From contig JAJEBT010000171.1 of the NCBI GenBank assembly GCA_022822405.1, forward strand, positions 1-64,000: 64,000 bases of DNA, in the 5' to 3' direction. Positions 1 through 9,028 of this stretch are shown one piece after another (position 1 is the first letter of the stretch; every line of letters starts with the position of its first letter). Below the pieces are notes generated by a model, which saw only the letters and a program-made list of their open reading frames with translations, was not told the origin of the DNA and did no database searches. This stretch comes from Alphaproteobacteria bacterium (lineage in GTDB: Bacteria > Pseudomonadota > Alphaproteobacteria > MPNO01 > UBA830). The position numbers and the translations under genes are program-made.

Positions 1-766
1 GCTCACCGGGTTCCGCATGCTCGACTGCGCGTTCGGTGCACTCGCGAAGATGGCCCCGGACAAGGTCTGCGCGGCCTCCGACGGCGGCAACGTCGGGGTT
101 TCGGTGGGCGGCTACCGCGCCGACCGCAGTCCATTCATCTACATCGACTTCACCTGCGGCACCTGGGGCGGACGGCCGTTCGCGGACGGGCTCGAGGGCA
201 ACGCGAGCCTGCTCGCCAACATGGCGGCGCAGTCGGTCGAGGTCTCGGAGATCGAGAACCCGGTGGAGATCCTCGCCAACGAGCTGGTGACCGACCACTG
301 CGGCGCAGGAAGGTTCCGCGGCGGCGCCCCCTTCTACCGCGACTACCGGATGACCGAGGAGGAGGCCATCGTCCAGGTCCGTTCGGACCGCCAGGTCCAC
401 CGTCCCTACGGGCTGTACGGCGGCAGGCCGGGCGCTCCCGGCGCCGTCGTCCTCAATCCCGGCGACGGAGCGAAGACGCTCACCTCGAAGGTGACCATGA
501 ACTGCCGCCGCGGCGACGTGGTGCGCTGGGTGCTCCCCGGGGGCGGCGGCTGGGGCGACCCGCTGGAACGCGACCCGGAGCGCGTGCTCCGCGATGTGCG
601 CAACGAGCTGGTGAGCCCGGCGACGGCAGAACGCGACTACGGGGTGGTCGTCGACACCGAGCGGTGGGCAGTGGACGGCGCGGCAACCGGCAGGCTCCGC
701 GCGCAGCGTCGGGCCGCTCGCTCCGGGGATGCCCTCCCCTTCGTCTCCTGGCACGACCGGGAGTGA
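1..766 (+). CDS. hyuB: Hydantoinase B/oxoprolinase-family protein, C-terminal part (cut by window edge)
   Basis: The reading frame is open from the first bases of the window, so the gene starts upstream; the ATG at 17 is internal. The translation is the C-terminal third of HyuB: GAGRFRGGAPFYRDYR, a YGLYGGRPGAPG loop and the family's Gly-rich GGGGWGDPLERDP end, then the tail with ERDYGVVVD. HyuB is the large partner of HyuA in ATP-dependent cleavage of cyclic amides such as hydantoins or 5-oxoproline, or in carboxylation of ketones. The substrate cannot be read from this fragment. A hyuA is expected just upstream but is not visible. The gene ends 5 bp before a strong hairpin (771-801), facing the convergent symporter gene. 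Confidence 0.9.
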   Translation, partial: LTGFRMLDCAFGALAKMAPDKVCAASDGGNVGVSVGGYRADRSPFIYIDFTCGTWGGRPFADGLEGNASLLANMAAQSVEVSEIENPVEILANELVTDHCGAGRFRGGAPFYRDYRMTEEEAIVQVRSDRQVHRPYGLYGGRPGAPGAVVLNPGDGAKTLTSKVTMNCRRGDVVRWVLPGGGGWGDPLERDPERVLRDVRNELVSPATAERDYGVVVDTERWAVDGAATGRLRAQRRAARSGDALPFVSWHDRE

Positions 767-770
767 GGGA

Positions 771-801
771 GATCGCGGTCGGAACGTATCCGACCGCGAT
801 C
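771..801. terminator. Bidirectional hairpin between convergent genes
   Basis: Perfect 12-bp stem GATCGCGGTCGG / CCGACCGCGATC with a 7-nt loop, starting 5 bp after the hyuB stop and lying about 70 bp beyond the stop of the convergent symporter. There is no clear T-run on either side, so it may work as a Rho-assisted or mRNA-stabilising 3' end rather than a classical intrinsic terminator. Confidence 0.6.
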
Positions 802-868
802 CCGCCTGCACGATACTTCCACGTTCATCAACGTCTTGCGAGGTGCATCCCGCCCTCGAACGGGTCGT

Positions 869-2269
869 TCAGGACGACATTCGGTCTGCTGCTCCGAGCG
901 GCTCTCCGCGCTCGTCAAAGTATTTCCTCGTCACCCTGAACACCATCGGCGCGAGCAGAAGAAGACCGATGAGGTTCGGCACCGCCATCAGCCCGTTGAG
1001 GGTGTCGGACAGGTTCCAGACGAAATCGACCTTGACGTTGGCGAACGAGAGCGCTGCCGCGATCCACAGCACACGGTAGATGACGAGGCTGCGCTCGCTG
1101 AACAGGTATTGCCAGCACCGCTCGCCGTAGTACGACCACCCGAGAATGGTGGTGAACGCAAAGACGGCGAGCGCGATGGTGACGATGTACTGACCGCCCG
1201 CAATCGACTCCTGGAACCCGGTGGAGGTGAGCACGGCCCCGGTGAGTCCGCCGCCGTCCGCGCCGGTCATGGTCCATGCGCCGGAAGTCAGAATCACGAG
1301 CGCGGTCATGGTGCAGACCACCAGGGTATCGATGAACGTTCCCAACATGGCGATGATGCCCTGGCGCACGGGACTGTTGGTCTGTGCGGCGGCATGCGCG
1401 ATGGCGGCCGAGCCGAGCCCCGATTCGTTGGAGAACACGCCCCTTGCGATGCCGAAGCGGATGGCAGCCGCCACCGCCGCGCCCGCAAACCCGCCGGTCG
1501 CGGCGGCAGGCGTGAAGGCGTGGGTGAAGATCAGGCCAATGGCTTCCGGTATCGCCGTGACGTTGATCGCGAGGATCAGCAGCGCGGCGCCGAGATAGAG
1601 GACGATCATCGCCGGCACCAGCTTGCCTGCCACGTCGCCGATGCGCCGGATGCCGCCGATGACGACGATGCCGACCAGCGCCGCCACGACCACGCCGGTC
1701 ACCCATTTCGGCGCCCCGAAGCTGTTGTCGAGCGCGGCGGCCATGGAGTTGACCTGCACCGCGTTGCCGATGCCGAACGCCGCCACGGCCCCGAAGATCG
1801 CGAAGGCGAGCCCCAGCCACTTGCCGAGCTCGGGGGCGAACTCTCCAACCCCGTTGCGCAGGTAATACATCGGACCGCCGACATACTTGCCCGTGGCGTC
1901 CTTCTCGCGGTAGGTCACCGCGCACACCGCCTCGGCGTATTTCGTCGCCATGCCGAACAGCGCGATCAGCCACATGTAGAAGATCGCGCCCGGCCCGCCG
2001 AGTGCGATGGCAGTGGCGACACCGGCGATGTTTCCAGTGCCGACGGTCGCCGACAGAGCGGTCATCAGCGCGTTGAACGGCTTGACCTCTCCGTCCCCCG
2101 TGGCCCCGTCCTTGTCGAACAGAAGGCGGAAGCCGTATCCAACCTTGCGCCACGGCATGAACACGAGGCCGAGGGTGAGCAACAAGCCCGTCACGCCCAG
2201 GATGCCGAGCATGGGGGGACCCCATGCAAACGCGTTTACCGAATCGATGATTGCATTCAGCCGATCCAT
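869..2269 (-). CDS. Sodium:alanine/amino acid symporter, AGCS family
   Basis: A 466-aa hydrophobic inner-membrane protein with the AGCS hallmarks: an early FNALMTALSATVGTGNIAGV stretch, GGPGAIFYMWLIALFGMATK and a later GVFSNESGLGSAA. The family couples uptake of alanine or glycine to Na+ (sometimes H+). The ORF track starts further upstream at 2488. I place the start at the ATG at 2269 because the protein then begins MDRLNAIIDSVNAF, as AGCS proteins do, and GGGAGAGG lies just before it. Family length is about 450-480 aa. The gene is monocistronic and faces hyuB. A promoter-like element lies about 100 bp upstream at 2368-2392. The exact amino acid carried cannot be told. Confidence 0.92.
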   Translation of the reverse strand: MDRLNAIIDSVNAFAWGPPMLGILGVTGLLLTLGLVFMPWRKVGYGFRLLFDKDGATGDGEVKPFNALMTALSATVGTGNIAGVATAIALGGPGAIFYMWLIALFGMATKYAEAVCAVTYREKDATGKYVGGPMYYLRNGVGEFAPELGKWLGLAFAIFGAVAAFGIGNAVQVNSMAAALDNSFGAPKWVTGVVVAALVGIVVIGGIRRIGDVAGKLVPAMIVLYLGAALLILAINVTAIPEAIGLIFTHAFTPAAATGGFAGAAVAAAIRFGIARGVFSNESGLGSAAIAHAAAQTNSPVRQGIIAMLGTFIDTLVVCTMTALVILTSGAWTMTGADGGGLTGAVLTSTGFQESIAGGQYIVTIALAVFAFTTILGWSYYGERCWQYLFSERSLVIYRVLWIAAALSFANVKVDFVWNLSDTLNGLMAVPNLIGLLLLAPMVFRVTRKYFDERGEPLGAADRMSS

Positions 2270-2367
2270 TGCGCCTCTCCCATGATCAGGGATGGCCACA
2301 GTCGCGACGAAACGCCTCTGCGCATCGCTGCGCCTGAAAACCTTGCCCCGCTCTTCGAATGAAAACA

Positions 2368-2392
2368 GAACTAGCGGAGCGCTACAAGTCAA
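2368..2392 (-). promoter_or_regulatory. Promoter of the AGCS symporter (alphaproteobacterial housekeeping type)
   Basis: Read on the - strand: TTGACTT, a 10-nt spacer, then GCTAGTTC. This fits the Caulobacter sigma-73 form TTGACGS-N10-14-GCTANAWC with few mismatches. It predicts a leader of about 90 nt before the ATG at 2269. Confidence 0.55.
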
Positions 2393-2434
2393 ACCCGGCA
2401 ACACAGCAAGCACTTCCCGTTGTCGAAACGCCTG

Positions 2435-2452
2435 CTCCCGCGGAAGCGGGAG
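2435..2452. other. Perfect GGAA-tetraloop hairpin
   Basis: CTCCCGC-GGAA-GCGGGAG, a 7-bp GC stem with a GNRA-type tetraloop, upstream of both divergent promoters. There is no T-run and the function is unknown. Confidence 0.4.
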
Positions 2453-2663
2453 GCGCCGGGCTCCGTTCGTGTTCAACAATGGCTGCAAGAAAAAACGACA
2501 CTGTATCGAACCTCAGGACCTTGGCTGCGTGTCTCGGTGTATAGCTTCAGTGATAGCCGGCGGATGGCCTAATGCCGCTGTTCACCTTGGTCAGGCAGCC
2601 GGAAATCCACCCGCCGGATTCTCCGGCACGTGGCCCGGGCGCGCGGCGACGCGGCGCGAAGGT

Positions 2664-2692
2664 TTGACATGGTGTGACATCCACCGGATTTT
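2664..2692 (+). promoter_or_regulatory. Possible promoter of the alpha/beta hydrolase
   Basis: A consensus -35 TTGACA is followed 17 nt later by a weak -10 GATTTT, ending 27 bp before the start codon at 2720. The GACAT of the -35 box is repeated 11 bp downstream. Confidence 0.3.
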
Positions 2693-2719
2693 CGCCGGAC
2701 CGGAACCTGGAGAAAGCCG

Positions 2720-3895
2720 ATGGCCGATCGCATCCACGAAGTTGAACCACTCTGGCGCCACGTCAGCTACGAGGAGAAAGCCGCGTTCACCGAAACCTAC
2801 GGTTTTGCCGGATCTGCCGGACGGGTGAATCTCGAGGGTATTCACTATCGGCCCAGGGGCGTGGATTCGAAGACGTTGATGATCTTCATGCATCCGTCCT
2901 CGACGCTGCAGCTCCTGCCCGTGCCCCGGGCGCTCCCCGCGCACGGGCTGCACGTGCTGTGCGCGGGCAGCCGGTACCCGAAGAACGACAGCGCGCTCAT
3001 CATGGAGAAGGTGCTCCTTGATCTCGGCGCGTGGGTGCACACCGCCAGGAGCGACTGGGGCTACGAGCGTATTGTGCTTTGCGGCTGGTCAGGCGGAGGC
3101 GCAGTTTCGCTCTTCTACCAGGCACAGGCTGAGAACCCCACCATCATCGACACCCCTGCCGGCGACCCGATCGACATCGTCGGCGCCGGGCTTACTCCCG
3201 TCGACGCTCTGGTTTTCCAGGCTGCACACATCTCGCGCGCATGGACGCTTACGGAATGGATGGATGGCTCCGTCGTGGATGAGGAGGATCCTGAGCGGCG
3301 CGAATCCTCGCTCGACATATACAATCCGTCCAATGGCCCCCCTTTCACGACCGATTTCATCGAGCGCTACAGGGCTGCCCAGATCGCCCGCAACCGCCGA
3401 ATCACCGCCCGCGTGCGCGAGACGCTCGACGATCTCCGCCGGCGCGGCGGCAAGGAACTCGAACGCGGCTTCGTCGTTCACCGCACGATGGCGGATCCCA
3501 GATTTCTGGATCCTGCAATCGATCCAAACGACCGAAAGCCCGGATGGTGCTATCTCGGCGATCCAGCGACGGTGAACACCGGCCCCGTCGGGCTGGCCCG
3601 CTTCTCCACGCTGCGTTCCTGGCTCAGCCAGTGGTCGGTGGACGAGAGCCGGGCGGACGGGCCAGCCAACGCCGCGCGCATCAGCGTGCCGCTGCTCGCC
3701 ATCGAGAACAGCGCCGACGACGCCGTGCCAAAACCGCATACGACAAGAATCTTCGAGGCCGCCGCCAGCGCCGACAAGGAACATCATATCGTCGAGGGCG
3801 CGACGCATTACTATCTCGACCAGCCGCAACACATGGCCGAGGCGATCCGCCATACGCTGGACTGGCTGCGCCAGAGGAATCTGTTCGAGGGGTAA
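2720..3895 (+). CDS. Alpha/beta-hydrolase fold protein
   Basis: 391 aa, soluble, no signal peptide. The nucleophile elbow is GWSGGG (about residue 122). An Asp in ENSADDAVP and a His in EGATHYY near the C-terminus complete a Ser-Asp-His triad. The family hydrolyses esters, thioesters, amides or C-C bonds; the substrate here is unknown. The start ATG is preceded by GGAGAAAG. It precedes a convergent MBL-fold gene and, further on, the dehydrogenase/MmgE/TRAP block, so it may open or deactivate an intermediate of that block. The 391-aa length exceeds minimal hydrolases (about 280 aa), leaving room for a large lid between residues 150 and 290. Confidence 0.85.
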   Translation: MADRIHEVEPLWRHVSYEEKAAFTETYGFAGSAGRVNLEGIHYRPRGVDSKTLMIFMHPSSTLQLLPVPRALPAHGLHVLCAGSRYPKNDSALIMEKVLLDLGAWVHTARSDWGYERIVLCGWSGGGAVSLFYQAQAENPTIIDTPAGDPIDIVGAGLTPVDALVFQAAHISRAWTLTEWMDGSVVDEEDPERRESSLDIYNPSNGPPFTTDFIERYRAAQIARNRRITARVRETLDDLRRRGGKELERGFVVHRTMADPRFLDPAIDPNDRKPGWCYLGDPATVNTGPVGLARFSTLRSWLSQWSVDESRADGPANAARISVPLLAIENSADDAVPKPHTTRIFEAAASADKEHHIVEGATHYYLDQPQHMAEAIRHTLDWLRQRNLFEG

Positions 3896-4030
3896 CAGCG
3901 CCGCCGGACCCGTAGACCAGGCGCATCGAAAACCCGGGAGGGCAGAAGGCCCGCACCGGGACCCAGCGGACCGTCGCGCGAAAACGCGGCTGCCGCTTCG
4001 GAACCGCCGGTCCCGAGGCGGTAGCGCCTT

Positions 4031-5053
4031 TCATGCCCCGAACGTGAACCTGCTTCCGAGGTTGGAAAGGACCAGGCGTTCCGGCATCCGGCGCCGCATC
4101 GATTCGATGAAACCCGTCCCGGTGCAGTGCATGGGCAGGACCACGTCGGGTTCGAGGACCTCAAGCTCGTCGACGGTATGCTCGATATAGTCGGGCTTCG
4201 ACGTCGCCAAGTGAAAACCACCGATCACCGCGTGCAGGCGATCGGTGCCGGCCACGGCCATGGCCGTCTTGACGGAATTCACTATGCCCGCATGTCCACA
4301 GGACGAGATCACGACCAGCCCCTTGTCCCGCACCAGATAACAGGTGGCGTGTTCTTCAGGATGGCTGTCCAGAACCAGCTCGCCTCGCCGCTCGGCCTCG
4401 GTGAAATGATCGGTACTCTCGAGCATCGAGCCGCCGGTCACCTCCTCGAAGGACTCGCGCTCGATGTAACCGGTGGTGAACGCGCCATCGAGAACCTGCG
4501 GCGCGTGGCAGCAGACCGGCGCCACCTGCTGGGCGACCAGCGCAGTGCGATCGGGCGCCCCCCAGCAGACCATTTCACGTTTTCCGCCTGACTTCTCGCG
4601 GGGCGGCCCCGGCACCCAGCGCACATGGAATGCCTCCTCGGCGCCGACGAACAGCGACACCTCGTCGCGCATCTGCGCCCGGTGGCGTTCGACAAAACCC
4701 TCGAGGCCGCCGTAGTGATCCCGATGGCCATGGCTCAGGATGAGGCCGTTGAGCCGGGAGGCGTCGATATCGAGAAGATCGACATTGCGGTTGAGGATTT
4801 CCGGCGTATAACCGAAATCGAGGAGGTATTGCGCCTTCTCGCCTTGCACGGACGATTCGAGGTGAAGCGACAAGCCCCATTCCCCTGCCAACGTGCTCAT
4901 CTGACGCCCGGGAATGCTGCCGACATGCTCGATCGCAACGTGCTGGTGTGTTGCCTTCGGCAGAAAACGCTCGTAACGGGAATCGACAACGACCCGTACC
5001 GAGAGATGATCGACCACGGGCGCAGCAAACGGCGTCTGTCCGGCTGTGCTCAT
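4031..5053 (-). CDS. MBL-fold metallo-hydrolase
   Basis: About 340 aa. The metal-binding signature LSHGHRDHYGGL (HxHxDH, about residues 108-113) is followed by the family stretch VVISSCGHAGIVNSV. This places it in the group annotated as 7,8-dihydropterin-6-methyl-4-(beta-D-ribofuranosyl)-aminobenzene-5'-phosphate synthase-like; that name is inherited, and the real substrate in bacteria is usually unknown. I chose the ATG at 5053 over the GTG at 5056 because AGGA lies 8 nt before it. It is convergent with the alpha/beta hydrolase and divergent from the dehydrogenase operon. It is cytoplasmic, with no export signal. Confidence 0.85.
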   Translation of the reverse strand: MSTAGQTPFAAPVVDHLSVRVVVDSRYERFLPKATHQHVAIEHVGSIPGRQMSTLAGEWGLSLHLESSVQGEKAQYLLDFGYTPEILNRNVDLLDIDASRLNGLILSHGHRDHYGGLEGFVERHRAQMRDEVSLFVGAEEAFHVRWVPGPPREKSGGKREMVCWGAPDRTALVAQQVAPVCCHAPQVLDGAFTTGYIERESFEEVTGGSMLESTDHFTEAERRGELVLDSHPEEHATCYLVRDKGLVVISSCGHAGIVNSVKTAMAVAGTDRLHAVIGGFHLATSKPDYIEHTVDELEVLEPDVVLPMHCTGTGFIESMRRRMPERLVLSNLGSRFTFGA

Positions 5054-5345
5054 CACGGATCCTTTCTGTCAGTCAGCAGTTTGCCTGCTCAGGCCATATC
5101 CGGAACTGGAAAACGGCTCTTGCGTCAAAACTTAGCCGCTGGACGGCGCCGCGGCAAAGTACCCTGCTGGTCCCGTCTTCCAGGATGTCACGGCGCGCAA
5201 CGGTCCAGGCGCATGCCGATCATCGCCAGCAATTCCGAACTGGTCGTCCGATGCGCCGGTCAAGCGCCCAAATACCAGATTCCGTTGCATCAGCAAGCCA
5301 TCCGGTGCACAAATCCGGCACGAGGAAACAGCGACGCGGTGCGGC

Positions 5346-6518
5346 ATGTATGAGGGGCTGATAGAGGACTGGCCGAAGAAGGTCTGTTACGGCCCGGGAA
5401 GCGTTTCCAGGTTGCCGTCGCTGATCTCCGCTCTCGGGCGCCGGTCGGCGTTCGTGATCTGCGGGCGCACGGTCGCCTCGTGCGGGATACTCGATTCCGT
5501 CGCTGCGGTCCTCGGCAGCGGCCTCGCGGGCGTGTTCGACGCCATGCCGGCACACACGCCGCACACCGTCGTCGAGGATGCGGCCGCCGAATTCGCCCGA
5601 AGCGGCGCCGACACCATTGTGACGGTCGGAGGCGGCAGCACCATAGACGGCGGCAAGGGCATTGCGTTGCTGCGCGCGACAGGGGGCGAGTTCGAGCCAT
5701 ACGCCATAGACTTTGCGCGCACCGGAATGGACCGCGCGCCGATGCTAGCGCCCGGATTCTCGCACATCGCGGTGCCGACCACGGCGGGTTCTTCCAGCGA
5801 CGTGATGCCGACCGCCGGCATCCGCGACCCGGCAAGGAAGCGGAAGCTCCTGTTCTGGGATCGCAATATGGTCCCGGACGCGACGGTCCTCGATCCGGAA
5901 CTGGCGGTTCATGCCGGCCCCGCACTGAGCGCCGCCACGGGCATGACGGCCATGGCGCGCTGCATCGAGTCCCTCTACGGACGCACGCGTCAGCCGATCA
6001 CCACAGGCCTTTCCCTGCACGGTGCGCGGCTTCTTCGCCGCGCGCTGCCGCAGTCGGTCGCTGCTCCCGACGACCTCGCGGCCCGCGCCGACTGCCAGAT
6101 GGCCTGCCTGATGTCCGGCGTCGCCGGAATCAACACCATGGTGTGTGTCGTCCATGCCATCGGCCACATCTTCAGCGGCCGCCATGGCCTCCAGCACGGT
6201 ATCGCCCACTCCCTGCTGCTTGCGCCGTCCATGCGGCGCCTGCTGCCCGAACTCAGGGAGGACCAGTACTGGATCGCCGAAGCCATGGGCGTCGCGACTG
6301 ACGGGATTTCTGCCGATGAAGCCGGCCAGCGCGCCGCCGAGTCGGTGGCGGCGATGGTCGCGGCACTGCCGGTGCCGCATCGACTCGCCGAGGTGGGGCT
6401 CGGCGAGGAAGATATCGCGCCGATCGCGGCGGCCGCGATGGACGACTACATGATGCCCCATGCACCGCGGCCGATAAGCGCAGGGGAGGTCGAGAACCTG
6501 CTCCGGGAGGTCCTGTGA
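5346..6518 (+). CDS. Iron-containing alcohol dehydrogenase / maleylacetate-reductase-like protein
   Basis: 390 aa with a group III dehydrogenase layout: GPGS start, NAD(P)-binding VGGGSTIDGGKG (about 94-105), PTTAGSSSD (about 144-152) and the C-terminal helical domain. In FucO-type enzymes the metal is held by Asp-x3-His plus two later His. Here the first pair reads Thr201 and Arg205 (GMTAMARCIES), while the later His270 and His284 remain. Maleylacetate reductases already have Asn for the Asp, so this is a further step from a metal enzyme. It overlaps the next gene by GTGA, so the two are translationally coupled. Likely role: NAD(P)H-dependent reduction of an unsaturated or keto acid imported by the downstream TRAP system. 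Confidence 0.85.
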   Translation: MYEGLIEDWPKKVCYGPGSVSRLPSLISALGRRSAFVICGRTVASCGILDSVAAVLGSGLAGVFDAMPAHTPHTVVEDAAAEFARSGADTIVTVGGGSTIDGGKGIALLRATGGEFEPYAIDFARTGMDRAPMLAPGFSHIAVPTTAGSSSDVMPTAGIRDPARKRKLLFWDRNMVPDATVLDPELAVHAGPALSAATGMTAMARCIESLYGRTRQPITTGLSLHGARLLRRALPQSVAAPDDLAARADCQMACLMSGVAGINTMVCVVHAIGHIFSGRHGLQHGIAHSLLLAPSMRRLLPELREDQYWIAEAMGVATDGISADEAGQRAAESVAAMVAALPVPHRLAEVGLGEEDIAPIAAAAMDDYMMPHAPRPISAGEVENLLREVL

Positions 6519-7870
6519 CGGCGGCGCGCATGCTGGCGGACTGGGTTGCCGGCCTCGACTGGAGCGATGTTCCGCCGGACCAGCGGGCGCTCACCGGCAT
6601 GCGCGTGCTCGATACCGTCGGCCTGATTCTGGCGGGCTCCAGGGTGCCCGCGGCACGCATGGCCCACGACATGGTTGCGCGCCAGGGCGGCGATCCCGAA
6701 ACGGCGATCATGCCATGGGGCACGCGGGCGCCCCGCAGCTGGGCCGCCTTCGCGCATGGCATCATGGCGCATTGCCGGGACTTCGACGATACCTTCCAGG
6801 ATTCGGTCGTGCATCCGGGATCGGTAGTGATCCCGACGACCCTCGCCGTCGGCCAGGCGACCGGGGCGGCTGCCCCGGACATGGCTGCTGCCGTCGCCGC
6901 GGGCTACGAGGTGGCCGCACGTCTCGGCGCCGCAGCCGGACGGGGCTTTCACCTCCGCGGCCTGCACGCCACCGGCATCGTCGGCCCGTTTGCCGCGGCG
7001 GCGACGGCCGGGCGCCTCATGGAGCTCGACGGAGAGCGGATCGCGTCCGCCTTCGGCCTCGCGGGAAGCATGTCGGGCGGGCTGATGGTTTTCCTGGAAG
7101 ACGGTTCCTGGTCAAAATGGGTCCATCCCGGCTGGGCGGCGCACGGCGGGATCATCGCCGCCGGACTTGCCGCCGAAGGGTTTCGCGGGCCGGCCGGCGT
7201 GTTCGACGCAAGGTTCAACATCTATGACGCCCTGCTGGCAGGCGATCCGGTGGACCGGAGCGCGCTCACCGGCAGCCTCGGGCATGAATGGCGCGGAGCC
7301 GAAGCACATTTCAAGTACTATCCAGGCGCCCATGTCATCCACCCCTATCTCGATGCGGCCATCACGATCGCCGAGGCCGAGGATCTGTCCGCCCGGGAAG
7401 TCGCGACGGTCGACTGCCGCATCGCGCCATGGGCTGTGCAGGTCGTGGCCGAGCCCCGGGAACGGAAAATCCGCCCAGCCACCGAGATGGCCGCGATTTC
7501 AAGCTTGCCCTTTCTCGTGGCGGCTGCGCTTCGCGACCGCAGGGTCACCCTCGCCACCCTTGAACGCACGGCGCGCGAGGATCCGGAATTGCTGGACCTT
7601 GCAGCCCGCATCACCCATAGCGCCGATCCGGCCCTCGGCGACGGGTTTGACGGCGTGTTTTCCGTCACGTTCCGGAACGGCCGCTCGATCGAGCATCGCG
7701 CGGTCTCGCCGCCGCCCGACCGCGACAAGCTGGCTGCAAAATTCCGGGCCAATGCCGCGCTCGCCGCAGGGAACGACGACATCGACGCCCTGGAGCGAGC
7801 GATCATGGGCTCCGCCTTGCCCGATTTCGGCGCACTCTATAAGCTTGCCGGGAAACGCCGCCCGAGTTGA
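6515..7870 (+). CDS. MmgE/PrpD family protein
   Basis: 451 aa, typical family length. The sequence has the MmgE/PrpD layout: an N-terminal helical domain with MAHCRDFDDTFQDSVVHPGS (family D-D-T and HPG), Gly/Ala-rich helices, and the FKYYPGAHVIHPYLDA segment. Members include 2-methylcitrate dehydratase, cis-aconitate decarboxylase and many uncharacterised proteins, so a (de)hydratase, decarboxylase or isomerase acting on a carboxylic acid is likely. The GTG start overlaps the preceding stop (GTGA), with CGGGAGG upstream. The pairing with a maleylacetate-reductase-like enzyme and a TRAP transporter suggests an organic-acid pathway. Confidence 0.88.
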   Translation: MTAARMLADWVAGLDWSDVPPDQRALTGMRVLDTVGLILAGSRVPAARMAHDMVARQGGDPETAIMPWGTRAPRSWAAFAHGIMAHCRDFDDTFQDSVVHPGSVVIPTTLAVGQATGAAAPDMAAAVAAGYEVAARLGAAAGRGFHLRGLHATGIVGPFAAAATAGRLMELDGERIASAFGLAGSMSGGLMVFLEDGSWSKWVHPGWAAHGGIIAAGLAAEGFRGPAGVFDARFNIYDALLAGDPVDRSALTGSLGHEWRGAEAHFKYYPGAHVIHPYLDAAITIAEAEDLSAREVATVDCRIAPWAVQVVAEPRERKIRPATEMAAISSLPFLVAAALRDRRVTLATLERTAREDPELLDLAARITHSADPALGDGFDGVFSVTFRNGRSIEHRAVSPPPDRDKLAAKFRANAALAAGNDDIDALERAIMGSALPDFGALYKLAGKRRPS

Positions 7871-7997
7871 GGGAAACCGGCATCTCCGCCCGCGCAACCG
7901 ACGCGGGAGTCAGCCGCCGCTTACGCGAGGCTGCAACGGCGTTAGACAACTGATCCCGTGCAGACATAGTCTGGCATGGGCAGCAGGGAGGAAAATC

Positions 7998-8963
7998 ATG
8001 CGAAAGACAGGAATTCTGATATGCGCAGCCGCGCTCGTAGGCATTTCGGCGACCGCCGCGGCGGAAACCTCGATGCGGGCGATCGCCTTCATTCCGCACA
8101 AGCATCCGGTCATGAAGTCGTCCCATGACTGGGTCGAGCGGATCAACGCCGCGCTCAAGGGGACCCTGAAGATCAACTACATCGGCGGTCCCGAAGTGAT
8201 CGGCCGGCGCGAACAGTGGGATGCCGCCAAGAACGGAGTCATCGACGTCATCTTCAACGTCTTTGCCGACATTCAGGACCAGGCCCCGACCACGGCATCG
8301 AGCTGGCTTTCCAAGTGCGAAATTCCGGACGAACGCCAGAGCGGCAACTTCGCCCATCTCGATGCGGAGATGGCCAAGCTGAACCTCAAGCTTCTCGCGC
8401 GCGTGCAGTACGGAAACTTCTATCTCTGGTTCAACAAGAAGCCGGCGAAGCTCGCCGACCTCAAGGGCATGAAGATGCGTACCGGCTCGCTCTACGACAA
8501 GATGATGCACAAGCTCGGGATGGTTCCGGTCAACATGAACTCGCCTGAGGTCTATACCGCCCTTGAGCGCGGCGTCGTCGACGGTTTCGGATGGCCGAAT
8601 ATCGGGCCGCGCCAGCGTGGCTGGATCAAGAAGGCGAAATACGTCGCCGACCTGCCCTTCTTCGGCAATTCGAACATGGGCGCGATCATGAATCTCGACA
8701 AGTGGAAGAAGCTGCCCGCCGCGGCGCGGAAGACGATCACGGATATTTCGGTGAAATACGAACCCGACATGCTCGCCCACTACCGCGGAGCCGAGACCAG
8801 GGAATGGAAGGAGCTGGAGAAGGCCGGCGTGGTTCGGTTCAAGTTTTCCGAGGCCGAGAACAAGCAGTACATCGACGCGGCCTACGAGACCGAATGGGCG
8901 CGCCTGACGGAAAAGGTCGGCGCCAAGAAGGTTGCCGAGCTGAAGAAGATCACCTGCAACTGA
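7998..8963 (+). CDS. dctP: TRAP transporter substrate-binding protein (DctP family)
   Basis: 321 aa. A Sec signal peptide is visible (MRKTG start, hydrophobic ILICAAALVG, AAA-type cleavage near residue 23). The mature part shows the DctP fold, with the substrate-carboxylate Arg in GMKMRTG and the FGWPNIG stretch. It binds an organic acid in the periplasm and hands it to DctQM. The ORF track runs far upstream in frame; the ATG at 7998 is chosen for the signal peptide and the preceding GGGAGGAAAAT. The gene is first in dctPQM and is followed by a strong hairpin, as expected for a product needed in excess over the permease. Confidence 0.92.
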   Translation: MRKTGILICAAALVGISATAAAETSMRAIAFIPHKHPVMKSSHDWVERINAALKGTLKINYIGGPEVIGRREQWDAAKNGVIDVIFNVFADIQDQAPTTASSWLSKCEIPDERQSGNFAHLDAEMAKLNLKLLARVQYGNFYLWFNKKPAKLADLKGMKMRTGSLYDKMMHKLGMVPVNMNSPEVYTALERGVVDGFGWPNIGPRQRGWIKKAKYVADLPFFGNSNMGAIMNLDKWKKLPAAARKTITDISVKYEPDMLAHYRGAETREWKELEKAGVVRFKFSEAENKQYIDAAYETEWARLTEKVGAKKVAELKKITCN

Positions 8964-8987
8964 GCCGTCACGCCTGAAGGCTGATTC

Positions 8988-9013
8988 CGGGGAGCGGCGC
9001 CTGCCGCTCCCCG
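8988..9013 (+). other. Intercistronic hairpin between dctP and dctQ
   Basis: A stem CGGGGAGCGGC / GCCGCTCCCCG, 11 bp perfect, with a GCCT loop, sits between the binding-protein stop and the dctQ start. No T-run follows. It is a typical position for partial termination or 3'-end protection that raises binding-protein mRNA over permease mRNA. Confidence 0.6.
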
Positions 9014-9028
9014 CACACGGAACCGCTG

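Larger units (their letters stand above)
2270..2719. other. Divergent intergenic region (450 bp) between symporter and alpha/beta hydrolase
   Basis: No coding sequence I can support. It holds a promoter candidate for each flanking gene (2368-2392 on -, 2664-2692 on +), a perfect GGAA-tetraloop hairpin at 2435-2452, and a roughly 90-nt leader for the symporter. I looked for a glycine riboswitch in that leader and did not find a convincing one. Confidence 0.6.

Noticed and set aside
836-2362. 508-aa + strand ORF opposite the symporter
   Set aside because: It is the antisense shadow of the AGCS gene: Arg/His/Asp-rich with no domain, whereas the - strand gives a clear membrane transporter.
2270-2368. 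Possible glycine riboswitch in the leader of the AGCS symporter
   Set aside because: The leader has GGGGCAA and TTTCAGG-like pieces, but the GGAGAG element and the ordered stems of the glycine aptamer are missing.
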